This document shows, piece after piece, positions 42,049 to 49,399 of a DNA stretch of 63,234 nt. Numbering within the stretch: the stretch's first letter is position 1; every line of letters begins with the position of its first letter. The notes under the pieces were generated by a model. That model was not told the origin of the DNA. It did no database searches and saw only the letters and a list, made by a program, of their open reading frames with translations. The stretch is from Candidatus Methylacidiphilales bacterium. Lineage in GTDB: Bacteria > Verrucomicrobiota > Verrucomicrobiia > Methylacidiphilales > JAAUTS01. The stretch covers positions 1 through 63,234 of the forward strand of contig JAQTNW010000019.1 of NCBI GenBank assembly GCA_028713655.1, read 5' to 3'. The position numbers were made by a program, and so were the translations under genes.

Positions 42049-42540
42049 ATGAATACGGACGCGATCTTGGCCACGTTAAACAAGTATCAGGTGGATTATA
42101 TCCTGATTGGAGGGATGAACTACCTGATCCGGCATAAGCCTGTGCTCACGTTCGACACGGATGTCTGGGTGCGTAACACCGGGGCGAATCTTGCGCTCCT
42201 GAATCGAGCCCTGCGCGACTTAAAGGCCCAGTGGGGGCCTGATGATGAGCAATGGGGGCCGGTGCGTGATGACCCGCAATGGCTCGCATCGCAATCGGTT
42301 TTTTGTTTAACGACCGAACACGGTCCGCTGGATATTTTTCGGGAGGTTCGAGGACTTGAAGCGCAATATGACCGCTGCAGACAGGACGCTGCTGCCGCCA
42401 AGACTGCGAACGGGACGTCTTTTTTAAGCCTTTCGGACCGGGACATGCTGGCCTGCCAACTGGCTTTGCCTGAAGGAGAGCGCAAGCTCGACAGAACGAT
42501 TCATCTCCAGGCAATTTTACAGTCGAATCCGATCTCATGA
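42049..42540 (+). CDS. Nucleotidyltransferase-fold protein (MNT/AbiEii-like)
   Basis: 163-aa protein with a DNA polymerase beta-like core: YILIGGMNYLIRHKP then LTFDTDVWVRNTGANL (the paired acids of the G-G..D-x-D motif, here TDVW with a preceding FDTD). LSLSDRDMLACQLALPEGE follows. Such proteins occur as toxins or housekeeping NTases in two-gene modules. It is coupled (ATGA overlap) to a 62-aa partner and preceded by a palindrome. Activity and target unknown. Confidence 0.65.
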   Translation: MNTDAILATLNKYQVDYILIGGMNYLIRHKPVLTFDTDVWVRNTGANLALLNRALRDLKAQWGPDDEQWGPVRDDPQWLASQSVFCLTTEHGPLDIFREVRGLEAQYDRCRQDAAAAKTANGTSFLSLSDRDMLACQLALPEGERKLDRTIHLQAILQSNPIS

Positions 42541-42725
42541 GCCCGCAAGATAACAAAGTCAAGGAAGCTGAAGAAGCCAGGCGTGACCGAAACCTGACAC
42601 CCCGGGAACGGTGGGCGCAGATTCTGGCGGCCATTGAGTTTGCAGAGTCCAACATGCAGCCGGCGCAGCGCCGGAATCGCCCGCGCTGGGCGAAGTATTC
42701 CCGGCCCTTGCCGGTGGAAGCCTGA
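42537..42725 (+). CDS. Small charged partner of the nucleotidyltransferase
   Basis: 62-aa, Arg/Glu-rich, no homology that I recognise; contains NLTPRERWAQILAAIEFAES, which would form an amphipathic helix. The overlap with the NTase gene and shared strand argue for a real gene, perhaps an antitoxin or adaptor. Confidence 0.5.
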   Translation: MSPQDNKVKEAEEARRDRNLTPRERWAQILAAIEFAESNMQPAQRRNRPRWAKYSRPLPVEA

Positions 42726-42799
42726 CAACTGATGATTTCGATCCAGGGTGATGGCATCAACAATCCGACCGCAACAGCCTGAAAAAACAAGAACTGACG

Positions 42800-43642
42800 A
42801 TGAACGCAAAAACACAAATTCAAGTGCCCTCCACGGCCCCGCTCTGGACTGGCCCGGCGCCCGGAGCATTGGGCAATGGCGAAAACGACATCCCCACTTT
42901 GACTTCCTTTTTCCCCGAACCCGGCAAGGCCGGCGGCGCTGCTATCGTAGTCTGTCCGGGTGGCGGTTACTGGGAGCTTAGCGGGCATGAAGGAGAAGGC
43001 TACGCGCGGTGGTTGAATGAGCAGGGCATCGCGGCTTTTGTTCTCAAATACCGGCTTGGTTCAAACGGTTATCGCCATCCTCTGATGCTTCAGGACGTCG
43101 CGCGCGCGTTGCGTACCGTGCGGGCCAATGCTGAAAAGTGGAAAGTGGACCCGAACCGGATCGGCATCATGGGTTCTTCCGCGGGCGGGCATCTTGCGGC
43201 CACGCTTTTGACGCATTTCGATGCCGGCAAGCCCGATGCCAGCGATCCGATTGAACGGGCAGGCAGCCGTCCGGATCTTGGCATCCTTTGCTATCCTGTC
43301 ATCACGATGGGAGCCAACACGAACGGAGGCACCAAAGACAACCTCCTTGGGCCCAATCCGGATCCGCGGTTGGTCGAACTGCTTTCCAACGAAAAGCAGG
43401 TGACCCGCGGCACGCCTCCCTGTTTTCTCTGGCACACATGGGAGGACCAGACGGTCAGGATTGAGAACAGCCTGGACTTTGCCGCCGCGCTGCGCGGGCA
43501 CGGGGTGCGCTTTGATTTGCACATTTATCAGAAAGGCGAGCACGGCATGGGATTGGGGAGGCATGAATGGAATCCTAACGAACTTCATCCCTGGACCGGG
43601 GATTGTCTCTACTGGCTGCGCCTCCAGGGCTTCGTGAGCTAA
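42800..43642 (+). CDS. Alpha/beta-hydrolase esterase (acetyl-esterase-like)
   Basis: 280-aa alpha/beta hydrolase. Oxyanion region VVCPGGGYW, nucleophile GSSAGGH near residue 120, acid in HTWEDQTV and catalytic His in GEHGMGLG. Closest to carbohydrate acetyl/feruloyl-type esterases that remove acetyl groups from xylan or other oligosaccharides. No clear signal peptide, so probably cytoplasmic. Stand-alone gene; the island boundary lies about 210 bp downstream. Confidence 0.8.
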   Translation: MNAKTQIQVPSTAPLWTGPAPGALGNGENDIPTLTSFFPEPGKAGGAAIVVCPGGGYWELSGHEGEGYARWLNEQGIAAFVLKYRLGSNGYRHPLMLQDVARALRTVRANAEKWKVDPNRIGIMGSSAGGHLAATLLTHFDAGKPDASDPIERAGSRPDLGILCYPVITMGANTNGGTKDNLLGPNPDPRLVELLSNEKQVTRGTPPCFLWHTWEDQTVRIENSLDFAAALRGHGVRFDLHIYQKGEHGMGLGRHEWNPNELHPWTGDCLYWLRLQGFVS

Positions 43643-43850
43643 TGGTGCGGAGGTTATCCCGCTTTAAGAAAAGCTGTTGATGGGCATTTTCATCGGAATA
43701 ACCTCGACGCTCATGGCCTTTAAGTACTATTGCCCCGATCCGTCGTTCCGGATTTATCCCATCCGGACTAAGCGGCAGCTTGCCCGCTATTCCTTCCCGA
43801 CACTCTTTTTCACCGCACTTGTTTTCCCTTACAAACGAAACGTGGTTTAC

Positions 43851-43959
43851 CAATCGGGCGTAGCGAGATGAAGAGTCGGATTGCCCTCGTCCAAGATTCT
43901 GTCTAAGGTTATCGATTCAGGACAGGTGGCTGAGTGGTTAAAGGCACTCGACTCGAAAT
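43851..43959 (+). repeat. Left 109-bp direct repeat with the 5' half of tRNA-Ser
   Basis: Identical except for one base (G/A) to 46865-46973. The last 40 bp (43920-43959) are the 5' half of the tRNA-Ser gene, through the anticodon loop and one base of the 3' anticodon stem; then the similarity stops. Probably an attachment-type scar or duplication end. Confidence 0.9.
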
Positions 43960-43976
43960 ATTTCATGGTTGACGAT

Positions 43977-43994
43977 GTTATCATAAATGATAAC
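43977..43994. promoter_or_regulatory. Operator-like dyad of the decayed higBA unit
   Basis: GTTATCAT-aa-ATGATAAC (8-bp arms), overlapping a promoter with TTGACG at 43969-43974. Immediately follows the truncated tRNA repeat and precedes the higB remnant, as expected for a HigA binding site. Confidence 0.55.
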
Positions 43995-44007
43995 CTTCAA
44001 GTCTGAA

Positions 44008-44082
44008 GTGAAGGTTGAATTTTACCGCACGAGCGACGAGAAATGTCCCGTAACAGACTATGAAACACGATCCAGTAAGTGA
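44008..44082 (+). pseudogene. Beheaded higB-like toxin remnant
   Basis: Begins with a GTG and the residues VKVEFYRTSDEKCPVTD, which match the start of RelE/HigB toxins of the phage-Gp49-like group, then runs out of homology and stops at TGA 44080. The remainder of the toxin is missing, and the antitoxin ATG lies inside it at 44060, so a deletion has fused the toxin start to the antitoxin gene. Confidence 0.55.
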
Positions 44083-44359
44083 TGTGGAGAAATATATTGC
44101 GGGCCGCAAGGGAAGAGATTCCCGGTTTGCGAAGGGGTTTGAAGAGGGCTGGGAGGTTTTCCGCCTTGGCGCAATGCTGGCCGCTCTTCGCGAACGCGAA
44201 GGCCTGACTCAGGCGGAATTGGCCCGTCGCGTGGGCACAGCCCGCAGCAATATTTGCCGCTGGGAGCGAAAGCCCTCGAACATGACCTTGGGCACCCTCG
44301 CCAAACTCACAGCCGCATTGGGACAAACGCCTTCCATTATGCTGAAACGAGCGGCTTGA
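44060..44359 (+). CDS. HigA-like XRE antitoxin, orphan
   Basis: 99-aa helix-turn-helix protein: LAALREREGLTQAELARRVGTARSNICRWERKPSNMTLGTLAKL is an XRE DNA-binding domain, preceded by a 40-residue N-terminal part. Its toxin partner is only a fragment upstream. It may still repress its own promoter or the neighbouring genes. Confidence 0.75.
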   Translation: MKHDPVSDVEKYIAGRKGRDSRFAKGFEEGWEVFRLGAMLAALREREGLTQAELARRVGTARSNICRWERKPSNMTLGTLAKLTAALGQTPSIMLKRAA

Positions 44360-44377
44360 CGGCCGGGCGTTAAACGG

Positions 44378-44563
44378 TTGACCGAACTCGAACGCCTGTT
44401 TGATGCGTTATCCAAATTGGTTGATGCCAAAAACATCGGTGCCTGGCTGAACCGCTCCAATCCCGCTTTTGAAGGCTCGACTCCGCTTCAGATCATCGAA
44501 CGGGGGGAAAGCGACCGCCTGTGGCGCATGATCTACCAGCTCGAATCCGGGCAGCCGGATTAA
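44378..44563 (+). CDS. MbcA/ParS/Xre antitoxin C-terminal fragment (DUF2384-like)
   Basis: 61-aa protein: AWLNRSNPAFEGSTPLQIIE and DRLWRMIYQLESGQPD match the C-terminal toxin-binding part of MbcA/ParS/Xre antitoxins, but the N-terminal HTH (about 60 residues) and a RES toxin are absent. Start is a TTG, with no clear ribosome-binding site. Probably a decayed or domain-only antitoxin 18 bp after the HigA orphan. Confidence 0.55.
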   Translation: MTELERLFDALSKLVDAKNIGAWLNRSNPAFEGSTPLQIIERGESDRLWRMIYQLESGQPD

Positions 44564-44761
44564 GCGGCAGCTTGTCAGACCACTAGGCATGAATGCCATG
44601 TTTAGGATAGGAGCATCTGAACCAGCATTAGGTACGATCCGATTCTCCATGTATTTTTGTAGGGAGCTATGCAGCCAATTGGCGATCCTACAACTTGCTG
44701 AGGTAGAGTTCGCAAGCAGGTAGGGAGATTCAACTCTTAAGGAGGCCCAATTTAGCATGCA

Positions 44762-44777
44762 TATAATAAAAATTATA
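44762..44777. promoter_or_regulatory. AT-rich palindrome in the hipBA promoter
   Basis: TATAAT-aaaa-ATTATA, 38 bp upstream of hipB in an AT-rich stretch unlike the surrounding DNA. It may be the -10 and/or a HipB operator. The 252-bp gap 44564-44815 holds nothing else I can identify. Confidence 0.4.
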
Positions 44778-44815
44778 ATTGCTAAACAGATAGAATATAG
44801 CATATTAATGTAATT

Positions 44816-45121
44816 ATGATTTCTATTCTAGGCGATACAGAGGCCATAGCCAAACTCGGTGCCAGGCTGCGCACGGAACGCTTGCGCCGCAATTTGTCAC
44901 AGGATCATATGTGCAAGGTTTTGGGAATCACGATTCCCACCTATCGAAAAATCGAGTCCGGCGATGGTACCGTTGAGTTCCGCCATGTGGCCCGGGCTCT
45001 CGGGATGCTCGGCTACAGCGATGCCATTGGCGAACTGATCCCCGAAACAAAGCCGGAGATGCGGCTTGAGGATCTTTTGCTTCCCGAGCGCAAACATGCG
45101 TCGCGGCCACGGAGGCAATGA
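44816..45121 (+). CDS. hipB: HipB-like antitoxin
   Basis: 101-aa HTH protein: LGARLRTERLRRNLSQDHMC, VLGITIPTYRKIESGDG and a basic C-terminus. Represses its operon and neutralises HipA. Overlaps hipA (ATGATG). Confidence 0.85.
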   Translation: MISILGDTEAIAKLGARLRTERLRRNLSQDHMCKVLGITIPTYRKIESGDGTVEFRHVARALGMLGYSDAIGELIPETKPEMRLEDLLLPERKHASRPRRQ

Positions 45122-46341
45122 TGGAAAAACACCTGCAAGTTCATTGGTGGGATGGTTCGGTTGTAGGGCATCTCATCCATCGCGGCGCGATTTACTTTGT
45201 CTATGACGAGGCATGGATCAGGCGCGGCCACAATCTTTCTCCGTTGTCGTTGCCCTTTACCAATGTGGTATTCAACGGTAGCAAAGGGATCGATGGGTTG
45301 CCGGGGCTGATTGCGGATTGCCTGCCGGATTCGTGGGGCCGTAAAGTTGCGCGCAAGGAATTTGCCCGAAACAAATGGGGAGAACCAACCTCAATGACCC
45401 TGCTCGCGTGGCGGGGAACTCGTGGCTTGGGAGCGTTGCGCTTTCTTCCTCCCCTCCAGGAAGGCTCAGGCGCGGGCCGACTCGAAACCATCAGTGCCGC
45501 AGCACTTGCCCGTGGCGCTGCTGAAATCGAGCGTGGAGAGCCGACCGAGGTTCTGGCGCAATTGGCCCAGGGTGGTACGGCCGGTGGAGCTTACCCGAAG
45601 GCCGTCGTTCTGGCCTACCCCGATGGAACTTTGAGCGTGGGCAGTCCAGACGGATTGGGTGATCCGTGCCTGCTCAAGTTTGATCTTTCCGAAGGAGGGG
45701 ACAATGCGCCATGTGAACACGCGTACGCTTTGATGGCCAGGGCGGCTGGAATCCGTGCGGTGCAAACCCGTTTGATTGAGGAGAATCCTCCGGCGAAACG
45801 CCGCCACCTCTTGGTGAAACGTTTTGATCTGCCCGACTTGAAAAAGCCGGAACGTCGTTTTCATTTCCACTCCGCCAGCGGGCTCCTGCACAAGGGCGCG
45901 GGCGATCTGGATTACCGGGATTTGTTCCGTGCGGCGATCCGGCTCAATACTCAACCCGGGGAATTGCGGGAACTGGCCCGCCGCATGGTCTTCAATGTTC
46001 TTTCATCCAATCATGACGACCATGGCAAGAACCACGCTTTTCTTTACCATGAAGAACGCAGGGAATGGTCGTTGGCGCCTGCGTACGACATGACCTACAG
46101 TTCCGGCATGCTCGAACGCGGGACGCTCGTGAACGGGGAGGTTTGGCCGACGATTGCGATAATGGAATCCCTCTGCCTGGATGCCGGTGTAACGAAAGCG
46201 GAGTTCCGGCAACTTTTTGAAAAAGTAAAAAATGCCTTGGACCAATGGAATGATTTTGCAAAGCAAAGTGGCCTTTCCGCAGCCAAGGCCCGGGAAATCC
46301 GCGAGCGGCACCTTCTCATCCAAAATCGAGTTTTGATATGA
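45118..46341 (+). CDS. hipA: HipA-like serine/threonine kinase toxin
   Basis: 407-aa kinase-fold toxin. The N-terminal DUF-type domain is followed by the kinase core: GGTAGGAYPKAVV (ATP loop), CEHAYALMARAAGIR, LVKRFDLP, the catalytic NHDDHGKNHAF and the metal-binding APAYDMTYS. HipA toxins phosphorylate aminoacyl-tRNA synthetases such as GltX and cause persistence. All catalytic residues are present, so it is the one clearly intact module in the tRNA-Ser island. Confidence 0.9.
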   Translation: MMEKHLQVHWWDGSVVGHLIHRGAIYFVYDEAWIRRGHNLSPLSLPFTNVVFNGSKGIDGLPGLIADCLPDSWGRKVARKEFARNKWGEPTSMTLLAWRGTRGLGALRFLPPLQEGSGAGRLETISAAALARGAAEIERGEPTEVLAQLAQGGTAGGAYPKAVVLAYPDGTLSVGSPDGLGDPCLLKFDLSEGGDNAPCEHAYALMARAAGIRAVQTRLIEENPPAKRRHLLVKRFDLPDLKKPERRFHFHSASGLLHKGAGDLDYRDLFRAAIRLNTQPGELRELARRMVFNVLSSNHDDHGKNHAFLYHEERREWSLAPAYDMTYSSGMLERGTLVNGEVWPTIAIMESLCLDAGVTKAEFRQLFEKVKNALDQWNDFAKQSGLSAAKAREIRERHLLIQNRVLI

Positions 46342-46509
46342 CTATTGGATGACCGCGAACCCTGTCGGCACTGTGTGCGGATTTCTCAAGGGAGCTGAAG
46401 AAGTGGATTAGTTTGCAACCCATTTTGGGTATGATTTCAACACTTCACACGTTTGAAGTATCTGTTATCTTCTTGGCCTACGTTTTATCCGGGGATTCCA
46501 GGGCTGTAG

Positions 46510-46674
46510 CATCATGCCACGAACGAATACAACTTCGAGAAGCTGGCGAACCCGCCGGAGTATGAGCCGACACGCTGTGACGGCTGCAAGGCGATCATTC
46601 GACTGAGCGAGGGAGGTTACTCACAGGGAGCTGACGGCATTTTCTGTGGAAAATGCACGCGGAAGAGATTTTAA
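46510..46674 (+). pseudogene. Relic of a small zinc-ribbon protein
   Basis: An open frame of about 54 codons follows a TAG at 46507 but has no ATG, GTG or TTG. It encodes TNEYNFEKLANPPEYEPTRC, then a second C-x-x-C pair near the end (FCGKCTRKRF). Codon pattern and zinc-knuckle layout suggest the end of a former mobile-element gene. Confidence 0.4.
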
Positions 46675-46768
46675 AATCCCAAGTTGGACCGAGCGCATGC
46701 TTCTCAATTCTAAATTATTTGACGCAGTTGGTGCTCATGTCACACGATATTGCATAATATTTTGAATT

Positions 46769-46845
46769 GGACAGGTGGCTGCGGCTTTATGTGTGCTCGA
46801 CTCGGCCTTTTCGCGAAGCGAATTGTATCAAAAGGGGCAACAAAC
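46769..46845 (+). repeat. Degenerate tRNA-Ser 5' copy
   Basis: GGACAGGTGGCTG, then altered bases, then GTGCTCGACTCGG follow the tRNA-Ser 5' half with several substitutions. The continuation CCTTTTCGCGAAGCGAATTG resembles sequence beyond the intact tRNA (CGATTTCGCGACAGCGAATT at 47083-47102), so the block is a shrunken copy of tRNA plus downstream flank. Confidence 0.6.
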
Positions 46846-46864
46846 TTCGGCGACCGGGAGGTCT

Positions 46865-46973
46865 CAATCGGGCGTAGCGAGATGAAGAGTCGGATTGCCC
46901 TCGTCCAAGATTCTGTCTAAAGTTATCGATTCAGGACAGGTGGCTGAGTGGTTAAAGGCACTCGACTCGAAAT
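46865..46973 (+). repeat. Right 109-bp direct repeat, running into the intact tRNA-Ser
   Basis: 108 of 109 positions equal to 43851-43959. Its 3' 40 bp are the start of the functional tRNA-Ser gene. Confidence 0.9.
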
Positions 46974-47024
46974 CGAGCGTGCCCTCTAAAGGCACCGTGG
47001 GTTCGAATCCCACCCTGTCCGCCA
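46934..47024 (+). tRNA. tRNA-Ser (anticodon CGA)
   Basis: Acceptor stem GGACAGG/CCTGTCC, anticodon stem CTCGA/TCGAG with loop CTCGAAA (anticodon CGA, reading UCG), a long class II variable arm (TGCC..GGCA), T-arm GTGGG-TTCGAAT-CCCAC, discriminator G and an encoded CCA. Folds perfectly. It is the right border of a decayed island. Confidence 0.97.
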
Positions 47025-47394
47025 TTGAAAATGGCGGCTCTCGACGAAGTCGAGATATTTATCATGGATTCGAACATAGTTCGGCGATTTCGCGACAGCG
47101 AATTTTATACAAGCAACGCACACTTCCGCTACGTCCCGCAGCAGCGGGATGGACATTCCCACCCTGTCTGCTCTCTTGGTAAGTTGTTGGCTTTCAGCAC
47201 ACGACACATCAGATAAGCGGCTGGGGCAGTTCAAATCGTGGCCTGTTGTCACCGATTTTGTCACTGGTGGCTTCGCATTCTTCATAACCGTGCGGTCGAT
47301 TTGTGCTGGCTGCTCCAGCCTGTCATGTCAAAGCGCAGTTGAAAACCTCAGCAAAGTGTCCTGCTCGCAAGTGTGGCGGGAACTGGGGTGCAGG

Positions 47395-47494
47395 AACATC
47401 CAGGTTACAAGCAAAACCGCCTGAATGGGTATTTTGTTTTGATTTTTGAATTGGAACTGCCTTATTGGAGGCGGTTTTGCAGTAGCCTGCATAT
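47395..47494. repeat. Structured repeat, GCAAAACCGC family, copy C
   Basis: AACATCCAGGTT, AAGCAAAACCGCCTGAATGG (47409-47428) and AGGCGGTTTTGC (47469-47480) with AGCCTGCATAT; best-preserved inverted arms of the three copies (12 bp). It abuts and truncates the recombinase relic. Confidence 0.82.
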
Positions 47495-47495
47495 G

Positions 47496-47618
47496 CCCAG
47501 TGACCTCCCAGAGCAGCCTGTAAAATAGGCCGTATTCGCTCATATTTTCTGCTTGGAGGACTTTGGCGTGCTCTTCGGGCGTTAATAGCGCGGCGTTTTT
47601 TGTAATGAATTTTAGGCC
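47496..47618 (-). pseudogene. Tyrosine recombinase (integrase) relic
   Basis: Minus-strand reading gives GLKFITKNAALLTPEEHAKV and, further on, SEYGLFYRLLWEVTG, resembling the start of a phage-type integrase catalytic domain (LTPEEH..Y.LLWETG). The domain stops abruptly at repeat copy C and is bounded on the other side by a small hairpin element. No Arg-His-Arg-Tyr catalytic set remains. Confidence 0.5.
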
Positions 47619-47667
47619 AGAAGCGTGTGAAACATCCGGGTTAGGCTCTGTAAGAATGCCGGTCAAA

Positions 47668-47691
47668 GGACGGATTCGTCCAGAGTGCGAA
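47668..47691 (-). repeat. Small hairpin element, copy 2
   Basis: GGACGGATTCGTCC followed by AGAGTGCGAA, the reverse complement of the core at 14001-14024 with one difference. Confidence 0.6.
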
Positions 47692-47718
47692 TTAAGGGTT
47701 CGTTTTGTGCGCCGTCGT

Positions 47719-49158
47719 CTAATGCGCGAGCCCTTGTTCGGGGGAAGGAGCAGAACCGGTTTGTTTCCAGCCGAAGTAGCCATGCTCTTTGATCATCCGG
47801 GCGACCTGGGGTATGACGAGGTCTTCCCAACTGCCGTTGTTAGAGGTGATGAGAGCCGCCACCTCGCGCGAGGTGAACGTCACGCATTTGGGTTGACGCC
47901 CGGTGATGCCGATGATGTGGCGGTTTTCGCGCAGGTGCTTATAGAGGTTGCGGAGGTGATGGGCCACATGGATGGTTTCGGCAGTGATCAAGGACCCGTC
48001 GTGCTCGCTGAGAGCCGGGTAAATATAAAGTTTAAGGCCGGATTTGAAAAGCCGCCCGAACGATTCCAGGATTCCGCCTTCGAGGTCGGTATAATATTTT
48101 TCCTCGAAGATTTGCTGGAGCAGGGCGATGCCCAGGACGATTCCGATGGGCTGTTTCGAATAGCGCCTCATGTAGGCGCCGAGGCGGTGAAATTCCGCAT
48201 AGTTGGAAATCATGACGGTTTTTCCGATGGATTCGAGAATGTTCACGCGCGCCAGGAAATCTTCCGCATCGAAGCTGCCGGAGCTCAGAAGGTTGCGAAG
48301 CGTGATCTCCATGATTTCGATGACTTCAGGCTGCCCCAGGGTGAAGTCGCTCAGGAAGTGCTCGCGCGCGGCTTCCATCATGTCGAGGTTGACATGGGTT
48401 ACGGGCCTGAAATTGCCACGCTCAACCAGGATGGGCTTGTTGTAGATGTGTTCGGCGGCGAGCAATACCTGCTGCCCGGGGGCGAAGACGACGGCGGAGG
48501 TGTAGCCTTTGCTGACCAACTGGACGTTGATGAGGCGGTTGTCGATCCCTTTGAAATCGGGGCCGTCGAACAACAGGAGATCGATTTCAATCCGGTCCAG
48601 GGAAAGCCCGTCGATCAGGGAATCAATGAAGCGCTGGATGTTGTCGCTGTAATGAAATGCGCCATAGAGCAGGTTGACTCCGATGATGCCGAGCACTTCC
48701 TGCTGCTGGAGGTTTTCCTTGTCGAGCATGCGGACGTGGAGCTTGATGCTGCTCGGTTCGGCGTTGGGCGCTTTTTGAAAGCGGACGCCTAGCCAGCCGT
48801 GGCATTCCTTGTCGCTGTTGTAGGCCTTGGCGGCGACTGTGTTGGCAAAGACAAAAAATTTGGTGTGGTCTCCGCGCCGGGCTTGCAGCCGCTCGATGAG
48901 AAGGCGGTATTCGTGGTCCATCATGGTTCCCAGGCGCTGGCGGCTGACGTAACGCTCGCAGGGGCCGTAAATGGAATCGCTGAAGGTCATGTCGTAGGCC
49001 GACATGCTTTTGGCGACCGTGCCCGCCGCTCCGCCAACCCGGAAGAACCAACGCGCGGTTTCCTGTCCGGCGCCGATTTCCGCGAAGGTGCCATACTGGG
49101 AGGCGTCCAGATTGATTTGTATGGCTTTTTGGTGCGTGCTCAGGGCTTCGTCGGACAT
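47719..49158 (-). CDS. Conserved protein of unknown function (IGAGQETARWFFRVGGAAGT family)
   Basis: 479-aa soluble protein with a highly conserved-looking N-terminus (YGTFAEIGAGQETARWFF, then AKSMSAYDMTFSDSIYG) and alternating alpha/beta segments. I recall related proteins in several phyla carrying inconsistent annotations (for example TonB-dependent receptor, which the sequence does not support: no beta-barrel, no signal peptide). Function unknown. The start ATG at 49158 precedes the conserved block by 20 residues. Stand-alone gene downstream of the tRNA-Ser scar. Confidence 0.6.
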   Translation of the reverse strand: MSDEALSTHQKAIQINLDASQYGTFAEIGAGQETARWFFRVGGAAGTVAKSMSAYDMTFSDSIYGPCERYVSRQRLGTMMDHEYRLLIERLQARRGDHTKFFVFANTVAAKAYNSDKECHGWLGVRFQKAPNAEPSSIKLHVRMLDKENLQQQEVLGIIGVNLLYGAFHYSDNIQRFIDSLIDGLSLDRIEIDLLLFDGPDFKGIDNRLINVQLVSKGYTSAVVFAPGQQVLLAAEHIYNKPILVERGNFRPVTHVNLDMMEAAREHFLSDFTLGQPEVIEIMEITLRNLLSSGSFDAEDFLARVNILESIGKTVMISNYAEFHRLGAYMRRYSKQPIGIVLGIALLQQIFEEKYYTDLEGGILESFGRLFKSGLKLYIYPALSEHDGSLITAETIHVAHHLRNLYKHLRENRHIIGITGRQPKCVTFTSREVAALITSNNGSWEDLVIPQVARMIKEHGYFGWKQTGSAPSPEQGLAH

Positions 49159-49342
49159 AATATAAACAGGCGCCTGGGTTTGGGGTTAGGCTCCTAACCC
49201 GGTTTTTTACCACCCACGGGATGATCCATGTGATTTTCACAGGGATCGGCAGGTGGCGATCCAAGCTATGAGATATTGGGTCATAACACAATCCCAAGTT
49301 GCCCGGGTTGTTGTGCTGGATGGCGATGCTGCCATGCGTGCC

Positions 49343-49379
49343 AAAAAACAAAAAAGCCCATCCGGTGGGATGGGCTTTT
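49343..49379 (-). terminator. Rho-independent terminator after the small membrane-protein genes
   Basis: 12-bp perfect stem AAAAGCCCATCC / GGATGGGCTTTT with a 4-base loop; read on the minus strand it is followed by a T-rich tract. Lies 20 bp beyond the stop of the gene at 49400. Confidence 0.88.
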
Positions 49380-49399
49380 GAAGAGGGGCCAATGAAGGA

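Larger units (their letters stand above)
46342..46933. other. Decayed region between hipA and tRNA-Ser
   Basis: Holds a zinc-ribbon ORF relic (46510-46674), a degenerate tRNA-Ser 5' piece (46769-46845) and the 5' portion of the right 109-bp repeat. The first 165 bp show nothing recognisable. Confidence 0.5.
47025..47718. other. 694-bp scar region downstream of tRNA-Ser
   Basis: Contains a CTCGAC-gaa-GTCGAG hairpin right after the tRNA, a 3' tRNA-Ser-like fragment TTCCCACCCTGTC (47156-47168), repeat copy C (47395-47494), a recombinase relic (47496-47618) and a small hairpin element (47668-47691). No intact gene. Confidence 0.6.

Noticed and set aside
46895-47182. 95-codon frame over tRNA-Ser
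   Set aside because: It is the tRNA gene and its flank translated; no protein evidence.
47328-47783. Whole 151-codon minus-strand frame as a gene
   Set aside because: Its ends are made of repeat copy C and a hairpin element; only the middle 41 codons look like former coding sequence.
47563-48792. 409-codon open frame on the plus strand
   Set aside because: Antisense to the conserved 479-aa gene, with an acidic composition typical of antisense translation; no recognisable domain.
49170-49206. GGGTTAGG-ct-CCTAACCC hairpin with Ts as a plus-strand terminator
   Set aside because: No plus-strand gene ends here; it lies upstream of a minus-strand gene and may be another repeat.
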